Positions 16,045 to 26,175 are shown, counted from the first letter of the stretch. The stretch: DNA of 64,000 nucleotides from Verrucomicrobiales bacterium (GCA_029212615.1 JARGPJ010000003.1:434001-498000); one strand, 5' to 3'. Numbers and translations are program-made. Notes: generated by a model not told the origin, from the letters alone.

Positions 16045-19041
16045 TCACTCTGCAAACATGGGGTCTTCCGGATCGCCGTGTGAAAGGACATAAGCCAGAA
16101 GGTCAAGGACGTCGTCTTTAGAAAGGGTGTTCAGTAGGCCCGGAGGCATCATGCTCACGGGCGAATCCTTCATCGACTTGAGCCGCTTCCGGTCCACATT
16201 TGCGGTCAGGTTTGGATCCATCATGTTTGTGTTTACCTTAACCGAATCCCCGTTGAGGTTCATGATACGGCCCATGACAATACTCCCGTCTTTCATTTCA
16301 AAGATCATCTGACCGTACTGATCTGATATTTCTTTGCTCGGTTCGATGATGGATTCAAGCAAATCACGCGGGCTGAATTTGCCGGCAACACTGGTGAGAT
16401 CAGGCCCGATCGAGCCCCCTTCCTGATTAAAACGGTGACAGGCAAAACAGCTTCCGGCACCGAACATTTTTCGACCGTTCATGAAGTCACGATTCCCCTC
16501 GAGACCGACATTGATCACATCATCAAAATCAGAAACCTTCCAATTCTGAACAAACGAGCGCGGCTCAACCGTAAAAAGCTGCTCAACCGGCGGCTCAGCT
16601 TCAATGGTCTCTTTGAGCGCGAGACGTTGATCTTCCGGCGTATTTTCAAGTGCCGTCTTCTTCATATTCTCAATGAAGAGAGCAAAACTCGATCCCCCTT
16701 TATAGGCCTTCGCCCGGGTGAACCATTCGAAGAAGTCCTGACGAAGATCGATCGTCCATCCGACCTTAAGGTGTCGAAGCGACTTTGCGTAATTCATTTG
16801 TTCCTCCTGTGAAGGGGCGTTTTTCAAAAGATCAATTCCGACCGCCGCTGCCTTCGGATGCTCAAGATAGACAAGGAGCTGAAGCACTTCCGCATTCAAT
16901 GCTGAACTGGCGAACGGCACGTCTGAAATCAATGAATTGGCGAGGGCTTTTCGATTCTCCGTCGACCCTTCACCGAGTCGCGTAAAGGCAAGGCTGTAAG
17001 CACGGGAGAGATCAAGCTTCTGGCGGTTACTTAGCTCCTCCATCTTGAGCTGATTGAGGGAGTCGATGAGCGCTTCTTGAATATCAGGCTCTCCGCAGCG
17101 GGCAAGCGCAATCATCGCATTAATGACCGCCTCCGGCTCCTTCTCCGTAAGCGCTCTCTCCTGCCATTCCGACACGGGCTGGTGCTCGACCGCTGTTCTC
17201 GCGGCATAGCGGATGAAACGATCTTCATGCCCAAGATGCGGCCAGGCAGCAGCAACGGCTTCCGGGTTCACTGCATGATAGGTCTCCAGTTCAGTGCGAA
17301 GTTGATGGAGTTCTCCCGGCTCAAGCTTTGCCGCCGGTTCAGTAGGTTCTTCCCCCACATAGGTGACACGATAAAGCCCCGACTGAACTCGTCGCCCTCC
17401 AACACTGATGTACATGGCGCCGTCATTCGGATTCACCAGCAAATCAGTAAGCGGTAGAGGTTGAGCACTCATAAAGTCCTCGAAAGTCGCCTCATAACTG
17501 GAGCCATCCGGCTTCAGGTGAACCGCGTAAAGCTTGCCGTAGCTCCAGTCAGCGACAAACAGGGCATTCTGATATTTCTCGGGAAACCCGGCTCCGTATC
17601 CGAAGGATACCCCCGTCGGGGAACCGGGACCAATATCGACGATTGCCGGAAGGCTGTCAGGATAGTAGGCCGGCCATTTTCCTCCGCCACTTCGCCAACC
17701 AAACTCCGCACCGCTGGTGATGTGATTAATGCGAGTCGGACGATACCAGGGCGTATTGATGTCCCACTCCATGTCTGCATCGAAGGTGAACATTTCACCA
17801 TTACGATTGAAAGCAATGTCATACTGATTGCGGAAACCGGTCGAGATCAGCTCCCAGCTTTTTCCGTCAGGGTCTGTCTTCGCAACCCAACCGCCGGGAG
17901 CGAGCGTCCCCTTCATAAATCCTTTGCCGATCGGCCGCTCAAGAAGGAGGTCCTCTCCCCAAATTTGCGGGATTCGGGAAGAATCAACTGCTGTCAGTGG
18001 AGTCTGGTTTCCAACGACAACGTAGATTGACTCGCCGTCCGGCCCCAGCACCACGGCATGAGGACCGTGCTCACCTCCGACATCATCAAACTTACGAAGC
18101 AGCTCCTTCTTATCGAACTTGTCATCCCCATCGCTATCCCTGATCCGATAGAGCCCCCGGCCTCCATGTTCAGCAGTGTTCAGAACCGCGTATAGACTAT
18201 CAAAAGCATAAAGCAGCCCCTGAGCACCTCCGATATCGACCTCAATTTTTTCAACATCACCTGCTTCGATGACCTCCCCGAAGGCGGGAATCTTCAGGCG
18301 GTAGAGCGCGCCATACTGATCCGATACGATTAGCCGCTCCCGGTCGTCTATCGTCATCGCGACCCAGGATCCCTGATCTGACTTAGGCACGGAATAAAGT
18401 AGCTCTGCCTGAAATCCTTTCACGAGGTTGATGTCTTCGACCGCCGTCGCCTGAGGCACACGGATATCAAGCAGGTCGGAAAGGAGTGCTTCCGACACGC
18501 TCGCCCACGGTTTGTCCCCGAATTCTTTGACGACGACAGCATTCTTCCACGCCGCCGTTTTCTTGAATGATGAGCTGTACCACTTCTTCTGAGCCTGAAA
18601 ACTGCTCAGCCAGCTTTCATCAGATACGACGCGGGACTTGGAGCCGTCTTCGTGAGTGAACTCAACAAGAACAAACGCCCCTGCCATTCCACCCGCGTTT
18701 TTTGCAGTCGCCCCGATGAGAAGAGTTTTTCCCGGTTCAACCTGGTCGGTGATATTCTCGACAAGGGGTTTCCCCCAGTTCTCTGAAGTGAAGGCACGCG
18801 GCGTGCCGTTGATATTGACTTTGATTTCATTGTCACCCGCCGCGACGACCAGAGCCCGGGTGAAATCATCAGGAGTCGGTATCTCCTTACGAAGGAACAC
18901 TGTCTCTTCCGGCTTCGGCTTTGTGTTTGTCCAGATCCACTTGGGAGAAATAGTAGCTGTTTCATCAGCCTCAAGATGGCTTGCAAAAATACCAAGCGTA
19001 GCGAGACAGGTGAAAAATGAATGAATAGGGAGCTTTTTCAT
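16045..19041 (-). CDS. PVC-type haem-binding CxxCH protein with propeller domain
   Basis: A 998-residue secreted protein. The ATG at 19041 gives a clean signal peptide (MKKLPIHSFFTCLATLGIFA); the frame runs back to 19113 without one. Residues about 30-160 look like a beta-sandwich ligand-binding domain (WIWTNTKPKPEETVFLRKEI). Residues about 190-560 form a glucose/sorbosone-dehydrogenase-like propeller (VLGPDGESIYVVVGNQT, STGFRNQYDIAFNRNGEMF). An alpha-helical HEAT-like region follows, then a c-type cytochrome motif CFACH (865-869) in the domain typical of Planctomycetes/Verrucomicrobia. Such proteins are thought to oxidise sugars or related compounds in the periplasm and pass electrons to cytochromes; the substrate is unknown. 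It is divergent from a related gene at 19222. Confidence 0.9.
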   Translation of the reverse strand: MKKLPIHSFFTCLATLGIFASHLEADETATISPKWIWTNTKPKPEETVFLRKEIPTPDDFTRALVVAAGDNEIKVNINGTPRAFTSENWGKPLVENITDQVEPGKTLLIGATAKNAGGMAGAFVLVEFTHEDGSKSRVVSDESWLSSFQAQKKWYSSSFKKTAAWKNAVVVKEFGDKPWASVSEALLSDLLDIRVPQATAVEDINLVKGFQAELLYSVPKSDQGSWVAMTIDDRERLIVSDQYGALYRLKIPAFGEVIEAGDVEKIEVDIGGAQGLLYAFDSLYAVLNTAEHGGRGLYRIRDSDGDDKFDKKELLRKFDDVGGEHGPHAVVLGPDGESIYVVVGNQTPLTAVDSSRIPQIWGEDLLLERPIGKGFMKGTLAPGGWVAKTDPDGKSWELISTGFRNQYDIAFNRNGEMFTFDADMEWDINTPWYRPTRINHITSGAEFGWRSGGGKWPAYYPDSLPAIVDIGPGSPTGVSFGYGAGFPEKYQNALFVADWSYGKLYAVHLKPDGSSYEATFEDFMSAQPLPLTDLLVNPNDGAMYISVGGRRVQSGLYRVTYVGEEPTEPAAKLEPGELHQLRTELETYHAVNPEAVAAAWPHLGHEDRFIRYAARTAVEHQPVSEWQERALTEKEPEAVINAMIALARCGEPDIQEALIDSLNQLKMEELSNRQKLDLSRAYSLAFTRLGEGSTENRKALANSLISDVPFASSALNAEVLQLLVYLEHPKAAAVGIDLLKNAPSQEEQMNYAKSLRHLKVGWTIDLRQDFFEWFTRAKAYKGGSSFALFIENMKKTALENTPEDQRLALKETIEAEPPVEQLFTVEPRSFVQNWKVSDFDDVINVGLEGNRDFMNGRKMFGAGSCFACHRFNQEGGSIGPDLTSVAGKFSPRDLLESIIEPSKEISDQYGQMIFEMKDGSIVMGRIMNLNGDSVKVNTNMMDPNLTANVDRKRLKSMKDSPVSMMPPGLLNTLSKDDVLDLLAYVLSHGDPEDPMFAE

Positions 19042-19221
19042 CAGGAAACCATTCTCTTTTGGATTGCGTAGAATGACAAGCCCATGAAGACGGCAAATAG
19101 ACTTCTGACACACATTTAGCGTGATCAGGGCCAGTGATTACGCCATCATTTTGGTTTATGGGTCGGCCCTGTTATTGGCTCACTCCCCGGACCGGGCGCT
19201 CCTCGTATCTCATCTTTTCCC

Positions 19222-22200
19222 ATGAAAATCCTGATTCAGCTCTTCACGTTCACTGCTCTTCTGACGGGCATATCAATTTCCGCCGATTTAGCAGACGGAA
19301 ACGGGAATGACGAGCCCGGAAAAACCTTAACGCCCGAAGAATACGACAAGGAAGCGGCTGTTCGCATCAGTAGCTTCACGCTTCCCGATGACGTGAGCGC
19401 TTCACTCTACGCTGACCCCTCCCAAATTAAAAACCCCAGTGCGATCTGCTTTGACCGGAACGGCGATCTATTTGTCGCAGAGATCAACCGCTGGCGCGCA
19501 GGAGTGCAGGACATCCGCAACGAGCAGCAGATCCTTCTCGATGACATCAACAATGAAACGAGTCAGGATCGCTATGAAATGTATGAGCGGGATCAACTGA
19601 CACGCCCCCTTTCCTTCTACACTGAGTATGAAGACCGCATTGTCAAAGTTCGCGACTCGGACAAAGATGGCCGGGCAGATGACTCGTCCGTTTGGGCAGA
19701 CGGATTTGATGACGTTCTAGACGGTCCCGGGATCGGGCTCGTCTCGGGCTACGACAATGACATTTTCTACACGAACATTCCCAACGTCTGGTATCTGAAA
19801 GACACTGATAACGACGGCAAAGCCGACAAGCAGGAGTCCCTACAGGACGGCTTCGGCGTCCGCATGAGTATTTCCGGCCATGACATGCACGGCATTATCT
19901 GGGGACCGGATGGAAAACTCTATTGGTCAATCGGAGACCGTGGCTACAACTTCACAACAAAGGAAGGAAGGCACCTTCACCGGAACTACGAGGGCGCGGT
20001 CTTCCGCTGCGACCCCGACGGATCGAATCTGGAGGAAGTCTATCGCGGCCTCCGGAATCCACAGGAGCTCGCTTTTGACCAGTATGGAAACCTCTTCACC
20101 TGCGACAATGATGCGGACCAATGGGACAAAGGCCGTCTCGTCTACCTTCTCGAAGGAGGCGAGTCAGGGTGGCATCATGGTCACCAGGTGATCCTCAACT
20201 TTCGAAACCAACTCGAACTCCGCACCCCTGACTACGAGCACCCCAATCACAAGAAAATTCCACTCGTTCCCTGGATGACTGAATCCATCTGGGAACCCCT
20301 CCACCCCGAGCGTCCCGCCTACGCTCTCCCTCCTGTAGATATTGTCTCCTGGGGTCCCAGCGGGATGGTCTACAACTACGGCGCCACCGCGATGCCCGAG
20401 CGCTATGGCAATCATTTTTGGGTGTGCAATTTCGGCGGGGCTAAAGGAGACCTTGAAGCCTTTTCCGTGAAACCGGATGGAGCCGGATTTGCCCTGGATC
20501 ATCACGAAGTCTTCATGGTTGGCCTCGGCAATACCGACGTGGAGTTTGGTCCCGACGGACGCATGTATTTGAGCTGCTTCAACAACAACGGCTGGTACAA
20601 ACAGGACATCGGCAACATCTACGCGCTGGAAGATCAAAACCCTGCGAGGGCCGGTCTCATCAAAGAAACCGAAGAACTCATCGCGAGGGATTTCTCTGCC
20701 CTTGTTGAGAGCGAAGTCGCCCCCCTACTAGGCCACGCCGATATGCGGATTCGGCTGCGTGCCCAGTTTGAACTCGTTAAAAGAAGGGCCACTTCTGTTT
20801 TTGAAGAAGCAATCACTTCTCAGAAAGGTCAGTTGGAGAGACTTCACGGTGTCTGGGGGCTCGGACAGCTCTCACGAAAGGATGAAGCGCTGCTCTCCCA
20901 CCACATCGAACTGCTGAGCGATGCCGATATCGAAGTTCGATCACAGGCAGCGAAAGTCCTCGGCGATTCCCGCACTCCCGCAGCTGGTGAAGCATTGCTC
21001 GGTGCCCTTGATGATGAGTCCGCCCGGGTCCAGTCCTTCGCCGCCATTGGCGTTGGAAAATGCGGGGAAGCCACCGCCCTGCCGAAGCTTATCGAGATTC
21101 TCGCTGACAATGACAACGCCGATGTTTTTCTCCGCCACGCCTGCGTTCAGGGAATGTGGGGGCTGAACGAGCGTGAAAAGATGCTCAAGGAAACGATGCA
21201 TGAATCGGCCGCGGTTCGACTGGGGATTCTCCTCACTCTGCGAAAACTCCAAGACCCCCGCGTGAAATATTTCCTCAACGACAGCGACCAGTTTATTCGC
21301 GACGAGGCGGTGCGTGCCATCAACGACCTTGATCTCAAGACGGCTCTCCCGGATCTAGCGAGAACGATGGAGCCTCTGATCACTGATTCAGAGGGCGCTG
21401 TTTTTCCCCAAGGGTATCGTGACTGGATCATTCAAACCCGGGTCATCAATGCCAACTTCCGGGACGGCTCGCCGGAAAGCGCGGCCCGCCTCCTTCGGTA
21501 TGCAGCCCAGACAAAACTCCCTGCGACACTCCGCGAGCAGGCGCTCCTGGCCATTCTCGAATGGAAGGAGCCCAAACCTGTCGACTCTACTAATGGCTAT
21601 TACCGCCCCCTCGATCCGGCAACACGTCCCGATATCACCGAAGCGGTGGAAGCTCATCTCCCCGGCGTTTTTGCAATCGCTGACGGGAACCTCATTGGAC
21701 TCGCAACAGAAATCGCTCTTGAGTATGGAGTTGAGGCCCCTGTGGAGTTGCTCAGCCAGCAGATCATGGACGGGAAAGCGGACGTCGCTGCACGTATCAA
21801 ATCGCTCAATGGTCTCGCGAGGCAGGACGCCGGAGCATTGAGTGCCCTTTGGGACAGACTTCTGGAATCACCGGACTCCTCTTTCAAGAGTGCTGTCGTT
21901 GCCCAACTCATCAACATCGACAAAGCGCGCGGAGTGAAGGAAGCCGTTTCGCTCTCCAACTCGAGTAAACTGGCGGATCGTCAGCAGGGGTATCAACTCC
22001 TCTCGACAGTCCCGGACCCCGAGGCGACTCGAATTTTCCGGGAGCGTCTTTCGACAATGGAAAGCGAGAAACCGGGCGCTCTTCTCGACCTCCTCGAAGG
22101 AGCTGCCCTGAAAAAGAGCGAAGACGAAACCATTGCCGCGCTTCTCGCCGACTACGAAGCGTCTCTCGACCCTGCCGATCCAACGGACGCATTTCGTCCG

Positions 22201-22668
22201 GCGATGATGGGCGGAAATGTTGCCCGCGGACGCGAAATTTTTGCCACTCACGCAGTGGGTCAATGCTCCAAATGCCACAAGGTTGGCGGAGACGGCGGAG
22301 TTGCCGGTCCTGACCTTACCGACGTGGGATCCCGCCGGACTCCGGAGTATCTTCTCACCTCTCTCGTTGCTCCCAGCGACGACGTTGTCCCCGGCTATGG
22401 CATGATGTTGATGACACTGCGCAATGGAGACAGCATCGGTGGCACCTTTATCAAGGAGACTGAGGATGCGGTCCTCCTGAAGATCCCCGATCCGGAGGAT
22501 GCGGCGAAGCAAATCGAAAAATCAATCCCTTCCGCCGAAATCGCTTCCCGCCAGCCGCCTGTATCGGCGATGCCCCCAATGGGACTCATGATGAAGAAGT
22601 CAGAGATACGTGATCTAATGGCCTACCTCACCAGCTTGAAGGGAAAAAAAGGGAAAAAAGGCCATTAA
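19222..22668 (+). CDS. PVC-type haem-binding CxxCH protein with propeller and HEAT repeats
   Basis: A 1148-residue secreted protein, with signal peptide MKILIQLFTFTALLTGISIS. A dehydrogenase-like propeller covers about 45-490 (NPSAICFDRNGDLFVAEINR, KVRDSDKDGRADDSSVWADG, HGIIWGPDGKLYWSIGDRGY, YRGLRNPQELAFDQYGNLFT). HEAT-type repeats follow (about 510-720: DIEVRSQAAKVLGDSRTPAA). The C-terminal domain carries CSKCH (1015-1019) and MPPMGLMMKKSEIRDLMAYL. It ends in a lysine/glycine tail (KGKKGKKGH). It is divergent from the similar gene at 16045-19041; the two share architecture but not obvious close sequence identity. The role is presumed to be periplasmic oxidation. Confidence 0.92.
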   Translation: MKILIQLFTFTALLTGISISADLADGNGNDEPGKTLTPEEYDKEAAVRISSFTLPDDVSASLYADPSQIKNPSAICFDRNGDLFVAEINRWRAGVQDIRNEQQILLDDINNETSQDRYEMYERDQLTRPLSFYTEYEDRIVKVRDSDKDGRADDSSVWADGFDDVLDGPGIGLVSGYDNDIFYTNIPNVWYLKDTDNDGKADKQESLQDGFGVRMSISGHDMHGIIWGPDGKLYWSIGDRGYNFTTKEGRHLHRNYEGAVFRCDPDGSNLEEVYRGLRNPQELAFDQYGNLFTCDNDADQWDKGRLVYLLEGGESGWHHGHQVILNFRNQLELRTPDYEHPNHKKIPLVPWMTESIWEPLHPERPAYALPPVDIVSWGPSGMVYNYGATAMPERYGNHFWVCNFGGAKGDLEAFSVKPDGAGFALDHHEVFMVGLGNTDVEFGPDGRMYLSCFNNNGWYKQDIGNIYALEDQNPARAGLIKETEELIARDFSALVESEVAPLLGHADMRIRLRAQFELVKRRATSVFEEAITSQKGQLERLHGVWGLGQLSRKDEALLSHHIELLSDADIEVRSQAAKVLGDSRTPAAGEALLGALDDESARVQSFAAIGVGKCGEATALPKLIEILADNDNADVFLRHACVQGMWGLNEREKMLKETMHESAAVRLGILLTLRKLQDPRVKYFLNDSDQFIRDEAVRAINDLDLKTALPDLARTMEPLITDSEGAVFPQGYRDWIIQTRVINANFRDGSPESAARLLRYAAQTKLPATLREQALLAILEWKEPKPVDSTNGYYRPLDPATRPDITEAVEAHLPGVFAIADGNLIGLATEIALEYGVEAPVELLSQQIMDGKADVAARIKSLNGLARQDAGALSALWDRLLESPDSSFKSAVVAQLINIDKARGVKEAVSLSNSSKLADRQQGYQLLSTVPDPEATRIFRERLSTMESEKPGALLDLLEGAALKKSEDETIAALLADYEASLDPADPTDAFRPAMMGGNVARGREIFATHAVGQCSKCHKVGGDGGVAGPDLTDVGSRRTPEYLLTSLVAPSDDVVPGYGMMLMTLRNGDSIGGTFIKETEDAVLLKIPDPEDAAKQIEKSIPSAEIASRQPPVSAMPPMGLMMKKSEIRDLMAYLTSLKGKKGKKGH

Positions 22669-22743
22669 ATCCAAATCTCATCCGTATGAATGGGTGGGAA
22701 CCTGTCTTGAACGGGTCCCGAATTTCTGTTACCCTTCCCCCAG

Positions 22744-23724
22744 ATGAGATACTCAGTAATCCTTACAATCCTCTTTTCCCTCGCTCTCACTTCAGCTGAA
22801 GCGCAGGTGAAGCGCGGAGGATTATTCGGCTTTGGCTCGAAGGATGATCAGATTTCGTCCGACCTTTTCCCTGCCGAGGAAGCAAGCGGCAGCAGCGAAG
22901 AAATTTTTCGATCCGGCGAACCTGGCGAAATCGACGCGGTTTCCTACGTGATTGAAAATGGCGAGAAAGTGGAACAGAAAGTCGAATCCAGGAAAAAAGG
23001 GTTCCTCTCTTTCGGCAGGAAAGCTGAGAAGAAAGTAGACGACACCATCGATGCAATTCCGGCGGTGCCGGCCCCGCCTTCCTCCTACCCCGATTCGACC
23101 GCAGCCCCCGTATTTGCTGCGCCGGAAACACCTGCAATCGTGGAAACGACCGCCCCTCAAACTTCTGCGGTAATCATGGAAGCCGTCAACGCCCCTGTTG
23201 AAGAACCGGAGAAAAAATCGGGCGGCCTTTTCTCATTCTTCGGCAAGAAGGACGATGACATTCCGGAGACCCCCACCTTCGCCACTCCCGGTGGGGAAAC
23301 AGCGGTGGTAGAGGCGGCACCCACGGTTGCCACGGCAAACCCCTACGAGGCTCCTGAGAATGCCGCCCCGACCACAACAAGCACGGCTCCGGTAGCGGCT
23401 GATCCAGTTCCCCAGTTCGCCAGCGCTGAGCCTCCAGGCAAACCCGAAAAAGACGGATTCAGCATTCCGAACCCCATTTCCAAAATCCGAAACCAAAAAG
23501 AGGAGAAGACGATCGACCTCACCGGTGCGGAAACCATCATTCAGAACGGTGAAATCGTCGCGGAAGCGGAAGACCTCGTTGAAAGCAACAAGGTCGAAAC
23601 CCTGTCCAGCGGGGAACGCCAGCCTCCCAGAATCGTAAACGGCGTCAAAACCTATTCTTCCTGGGATGACGTTGGTGCCCGGTCCGTTTCTGCTGCAGAC
23701 AAGATTCTTAATCAAATTCGATAG
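22744..23724 (+). CDS. Low-complexity secreted protein with repeated GLFxFGxK motifs
   Basis: A 326-residue protein with a signal peptide (cleaved near AEA/Q, residue 20). I do not recognise a family. It has three short copies of one motif: GGLFGFGSKDD (25-35), KGFLSFGRKAEKK (85-97) and GGLFSFFGKKDDD (160-172). They are separated by proline/alanine/glutamate-rich linkers. A second repeated element is VIENGEKVEQ (69-78), echoed by IIQNGEIVAE later. The C-terminal 60 residues (RIVNGVKTYSSWDDVGARSV) look more folded. It follows the haem-binding gene by 75 bases. It is probably an envelope protein whose aromatic-glycine motifs bind a partner; this is inference. Confidence 0.6.
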   Translation: MRYSVILTILFSLALTSAEAQVKRGGLFGFGSKDDQISSDLFPAEEASGSSEEIFRSGEPGEIDAVSYVIENGEKVEQKVESRKKGFLSFGRKAEKKVDDTIDAIPAVPAPPSSYPDSTAAPVFAAPETPAIVETTAPQTSAVIMEAVNAPVEEPEKKSGGLFSFFGKKDDDIPETPTFATPGGETAVVEAAPTVATANPYEAPENAAPTTTSTAPVAADPVPQFASAEPPGKPEKDGFSIPNPISKIRNQKEEKTIDLTGAETIIQNGEIVAEAEDLVESNKVETLSSGERQPPRIVNGVKTYSSWDDVGARSVSAADKILNQIR

Positions 23725-23823
23725 GGCTGCCTTTTTGGAATTCGATCGGAACTCCGATCATTTGCTCACGAAATCCGCTGGCAATTCGAGCTCTTTGCTC
23801 CAGCATGTGTGGCTGCACCGGTC

Positions 23824-25392
23824 ATGTCATCCCCCCTTTCTGAATCTCCCTATCGCCGGCGGGCTTTTCTTCTCGTCGCTGTCGTTCTTATTCTGCGGTT
23901 GATCTACGTCGCCCTCTTTGCCGTGAATCCCGCCGGGGACGAAGCCTACTACTGGGACTGGGGCCGACAGCTGGATTACGGCTACTACTCCAAGCCTCCG
24001 TTCATTGCCTGGCTCTATGCCTTCGTCGACTGGGTCGGAGGGGGAAGCCTCTTTGCGATTCGTGCCTCCGCTGTGATTCTCGGGACCCTCTCTCTATTGA
24101 TCCTCTTTCGTCTCACTGAAGACCTCTTTGATGCGAAAACTGCCTGGTTCGCCCTGCTTCTCGGCATCACCGCACCGGCAAACTCGGTCCTCAGTTTTTT
24201 TCTCACCATCGATGCGCCACTGGTGATGTGCTGGTCCCTGGCACTTTTTGCTTTCCACCGATATCTCTCAGGGAAAGGAGGGACAGGTTATCTATGGCTG
24301 CTGTTCTTTTCCCTGGCCATCGGACATCTCAGCAAGCAGATGATGATGATCTTCCCTGTCCTCGCGATTCTCTTTCTGCTCATCCACCGCGAAACCCGCC
24401 CCCTTCTACGCAGAGGGGGGCTCTGGGCTGCATTGCTCGGGTCCTTCCTCGCCCTGACCCCTCCCCTGGTTTGGAATGCTCAAAATGACTGGATTACATT
24501 CGAACACACGAGCCATCACTTCGAAGTGATCGAAGAAGAAGGAAATGTCGTCCTTGAGAGAGCAGAAGACTTTCTTTCCTTCATCGGAACACAGCTCGGT
24601 GTCATCGGACCGGCGGTTGGCGTGATCCTTCTCTCCGTCTCTCTCGTTGCCCTCCCGCAGCTTCGCCGCCTTTCGCGGTCGTTCCGGTTTCTTCTCGTCT
24701 TCGGAGCTCTCCCCCTCGCCGGAATGCTGCTTCTCGCCCTGCGCCAGGGCCTGCAGCCAAACTGGCCGGCCGTCTTTTATATCTCAGGTATGGCACTGAC
24801 CGCAGCGTGGTACCGGGGGATGATCCCGCTTTCATGGCCTCCCAAAAGCTGGCAGAAACTATTCCCTGTCGCCATCGCGATGAACCTCGTATTCGTGACC
24901 TACTTCTATGCCGGGCCTCTCATCTTTCAGATAGCCGGAAAGCCGGGCCACACCGCCGATCCAAACCGACGTCTCCTCGGACACGATCTCGTCGCTGCCG
25001 AAGTTCAAAAAATACGGGAGACCATTCCCGATGCCACTGATCTATTTCTCATCGCCTCCGGTCATCGCGACGTCGTAAGTCATCTGGCTTTCTGCCTGCC
25101 TGACCAGCCCCATGTCTACCACTTCAGTGACCAACCGGGAATCCGTTCCCAATACGATCTCTGGCCCAACCCCTCTGAAGCGGGATTCAATGGAAAAGAC
25201 GGGCTCATTGTGGTGCCGAATTCATCTGCAATGCCTGCCGCATTAAAGAAACACTTTGAAGAAACGGAAAAAGTAGGCGAATTCGAAGTCCCCTTTGGAT
25301 GGGATCGTTCACGAAAATATTCTGTTTTCCGGGGCGTTTCCCTGACTGGATGGCCTCACTTGTCCCCACCTGACTCATCAAAAATTCACTGA
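23824..25392 (+). CDS. Glycosyltransferase family 39 (ArnT/PMT-like) membrane protein
   Basis: A 522-residue integral membrane protein with about ten or more hydrophobic helices. The first periplasmic loop has GDEAYYWDWGRQLDYGYYSK (about 40-60), the acidic catalytic motif of lipid-linked sugar transferases of the GT39/ArnT type. These use polyprenyl-phosphate sugars to glycosylate lipid A or proteins on the periplasmic face. The ATG at 23824 is preferred over a GTG at 23809. The downstream GT2 gene starts 1 base after the stop and could make the lipid-linked donor, so the two form a natural pair. The acceptor molecule cannot be told from sequence. Confidence 0.88.
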   Translation: MSSPLSESPYRRRAFLLVAVVLILRLIYVALFAVNPAGDEAYYWDWGRQLDYGYYSKPPFIAWLYAFVDWVGGGSLFAIRASAVILGTLSLLILFRLTEDLFDAKTAWFALLLGITAPANSVLSFFLTIDAPLVMCWSLALFAFHRYLSGKGGTGYLWLLFFSLAIGHLSKQMMMIFPVLAILFLLIHRETRPLLRRGGLWAALLGSFLALTPPLVWNAQNDWITFEHTSHHFEVIEEEGNVVLERAEDFLSFIGTQLGVIGPAVGVILLSVSLVALPQLRRLSRSFRFLLVFGALPLAGMLLLALRQGLQPNWPAVFYISGMALTAAWYRGMIPLSWPPKSWQKLFPVAIAMNLVFVTYFYAGPLIFQIAGKPGHTADPNRRLLGHDLVAAEVQKIRETIPDATDLFLIASGHRDVVSHLAFCLPDQPHVYHFSDQPGIRSQYDLWPNPSEAGFNGKDGLIVVPNSSAMPAALKKHFEETEKVGEFEVPFGWDRSRKYSVFRGVSLTGWPHLSPPDSSKIH

Positions 25393-25393
25393 G

Positions 25394-26164
25394 ATGAAAT
25401 CTCCCGGATATACCTCACCTTTCCAGCGGCTTCCCGGCCTTCGGAAATCTTCACCAACACTTGACCGTGTGAGTGTTGTCGTTCCTTTTTATAATGAAGA
25501 GGAGTGCATCGAATTCGTGCTGAATGAAATTGTTGCCTGCCAGCCCGATGCTGAAATTGTTGCGGTTGACGATGGCAGTTCCGACAAAACATGGGAAATC
25601 ATGCAGGGTATCGAAGGGGTCACTCCGCTTCGCCTTTCCGAAAATCGCGGTCAAAGCGGGGCACTTTTTGCAGGACTTCAGTTTGCCTCCGGCGATATCC
25701 TCGTAATGCTCGACGGAGACGGCCAGAATGATCCCGCGGATATCGAGAAACTTGTTGGACTCGTTCGTGACGGAAACTGCGACATTGCCGTGGGGCGGCG
25801 CGCGAAACGGCAGGACACGTTCAGCCGGAAGCTGGCCTCGCGGATTGCGAACACAGTGAGGCGCTGGTTTATCCATGACGGCATCAGCGACACGGGTTGC
25901 TCGCTAAAAGCAATTCACCGCGACCATGTCGATCTTCTTGTCCCCTTCAACGGGATGCATCGCTTTCTCCCCGCTGTCTTCACCAACGCCGGCCTTAAGA
26001 TCGATGAGATTGATGTAAATCACCGTGAACGAAAAGCCGGAGAATCCAAATACACCAATCTCGACCGGGCAATCCGCGGCGTCTACGATCTCGTCGGCGT
26101 GTGCTGGCTTTTGAAGAGAAAGGTGATTCTTCCCCCGATCTTGACGCGCGAGGATCACGCATAG
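25394..26164 (+). CDS. GT2 glycosyltransferase, polyprenyl-phosphate sugar synthase type
   Basis: A 256-residue enzyme of the dolichol-phosphate mannosyltransferase (DPM1) type. It has VSVVVPFYNEEE (about 28-39), VAVDDGSSDKTWE, ENRGQSGALFAGLQFASGD and the metal-binding LDGDGQNDP (DxD). It transfers a sugar from a nucleotide donor to a lipid phosphate on the cytoplasmic face. Unlike relatives with two C-terminal helices, it has only a weak hydrophobic tail (VYDLVGVCWLLKR), so it may be peripheral. It is coupled to the GT39 gene (1-base gap) and most likely supplies its donor substrate. Confidence 0.92.
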   Translation: MKSPGYTSPFQRLPGLRKSSPTLDRVSVVVPFYNEEECIEFVLNEIVACQPDAEIVAVDDGSSDKTWEIMQGIEGVTPLRLSENRGQSGALFAGLQFASGDILVMLDGDGQNDPADIEKLVGLVRDGNCDIAVGRRAKRQDTFSRKLASRIANTVRRWFIHDGISDTGCSLKAIHRDHVDLLVPFNGMHRFLPAVFTNAGLKIDEIDVNHRERKAGESKYTNLDRAIRGVYDLVGVCWLLKRKVILPPILTREDHA

Positions 26165-26175
26165 ACCTTTCCGGC

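Noticed and set aside
15912-16121. 69-codon + strand frame in the intergenic region after the OmpA-domain gene
   Set aside because: It overlaps the 3' end of the haem-binding gene in antisense and covers a low-complexity stretch; no coding signal.
19126-19171. Inverted repeat in the divergent promoter of the haem-binding pair as an operator
   Set aside because: The arms are only 7 bases with a 32-base spacer; this could occur by chance and there is no second copy nearby.
21868-22512. 214-codon minus-strand frame inside the haem-binding gene
   Set aside because: Antisense shadow of a conserved coding region, with no recognisable product.
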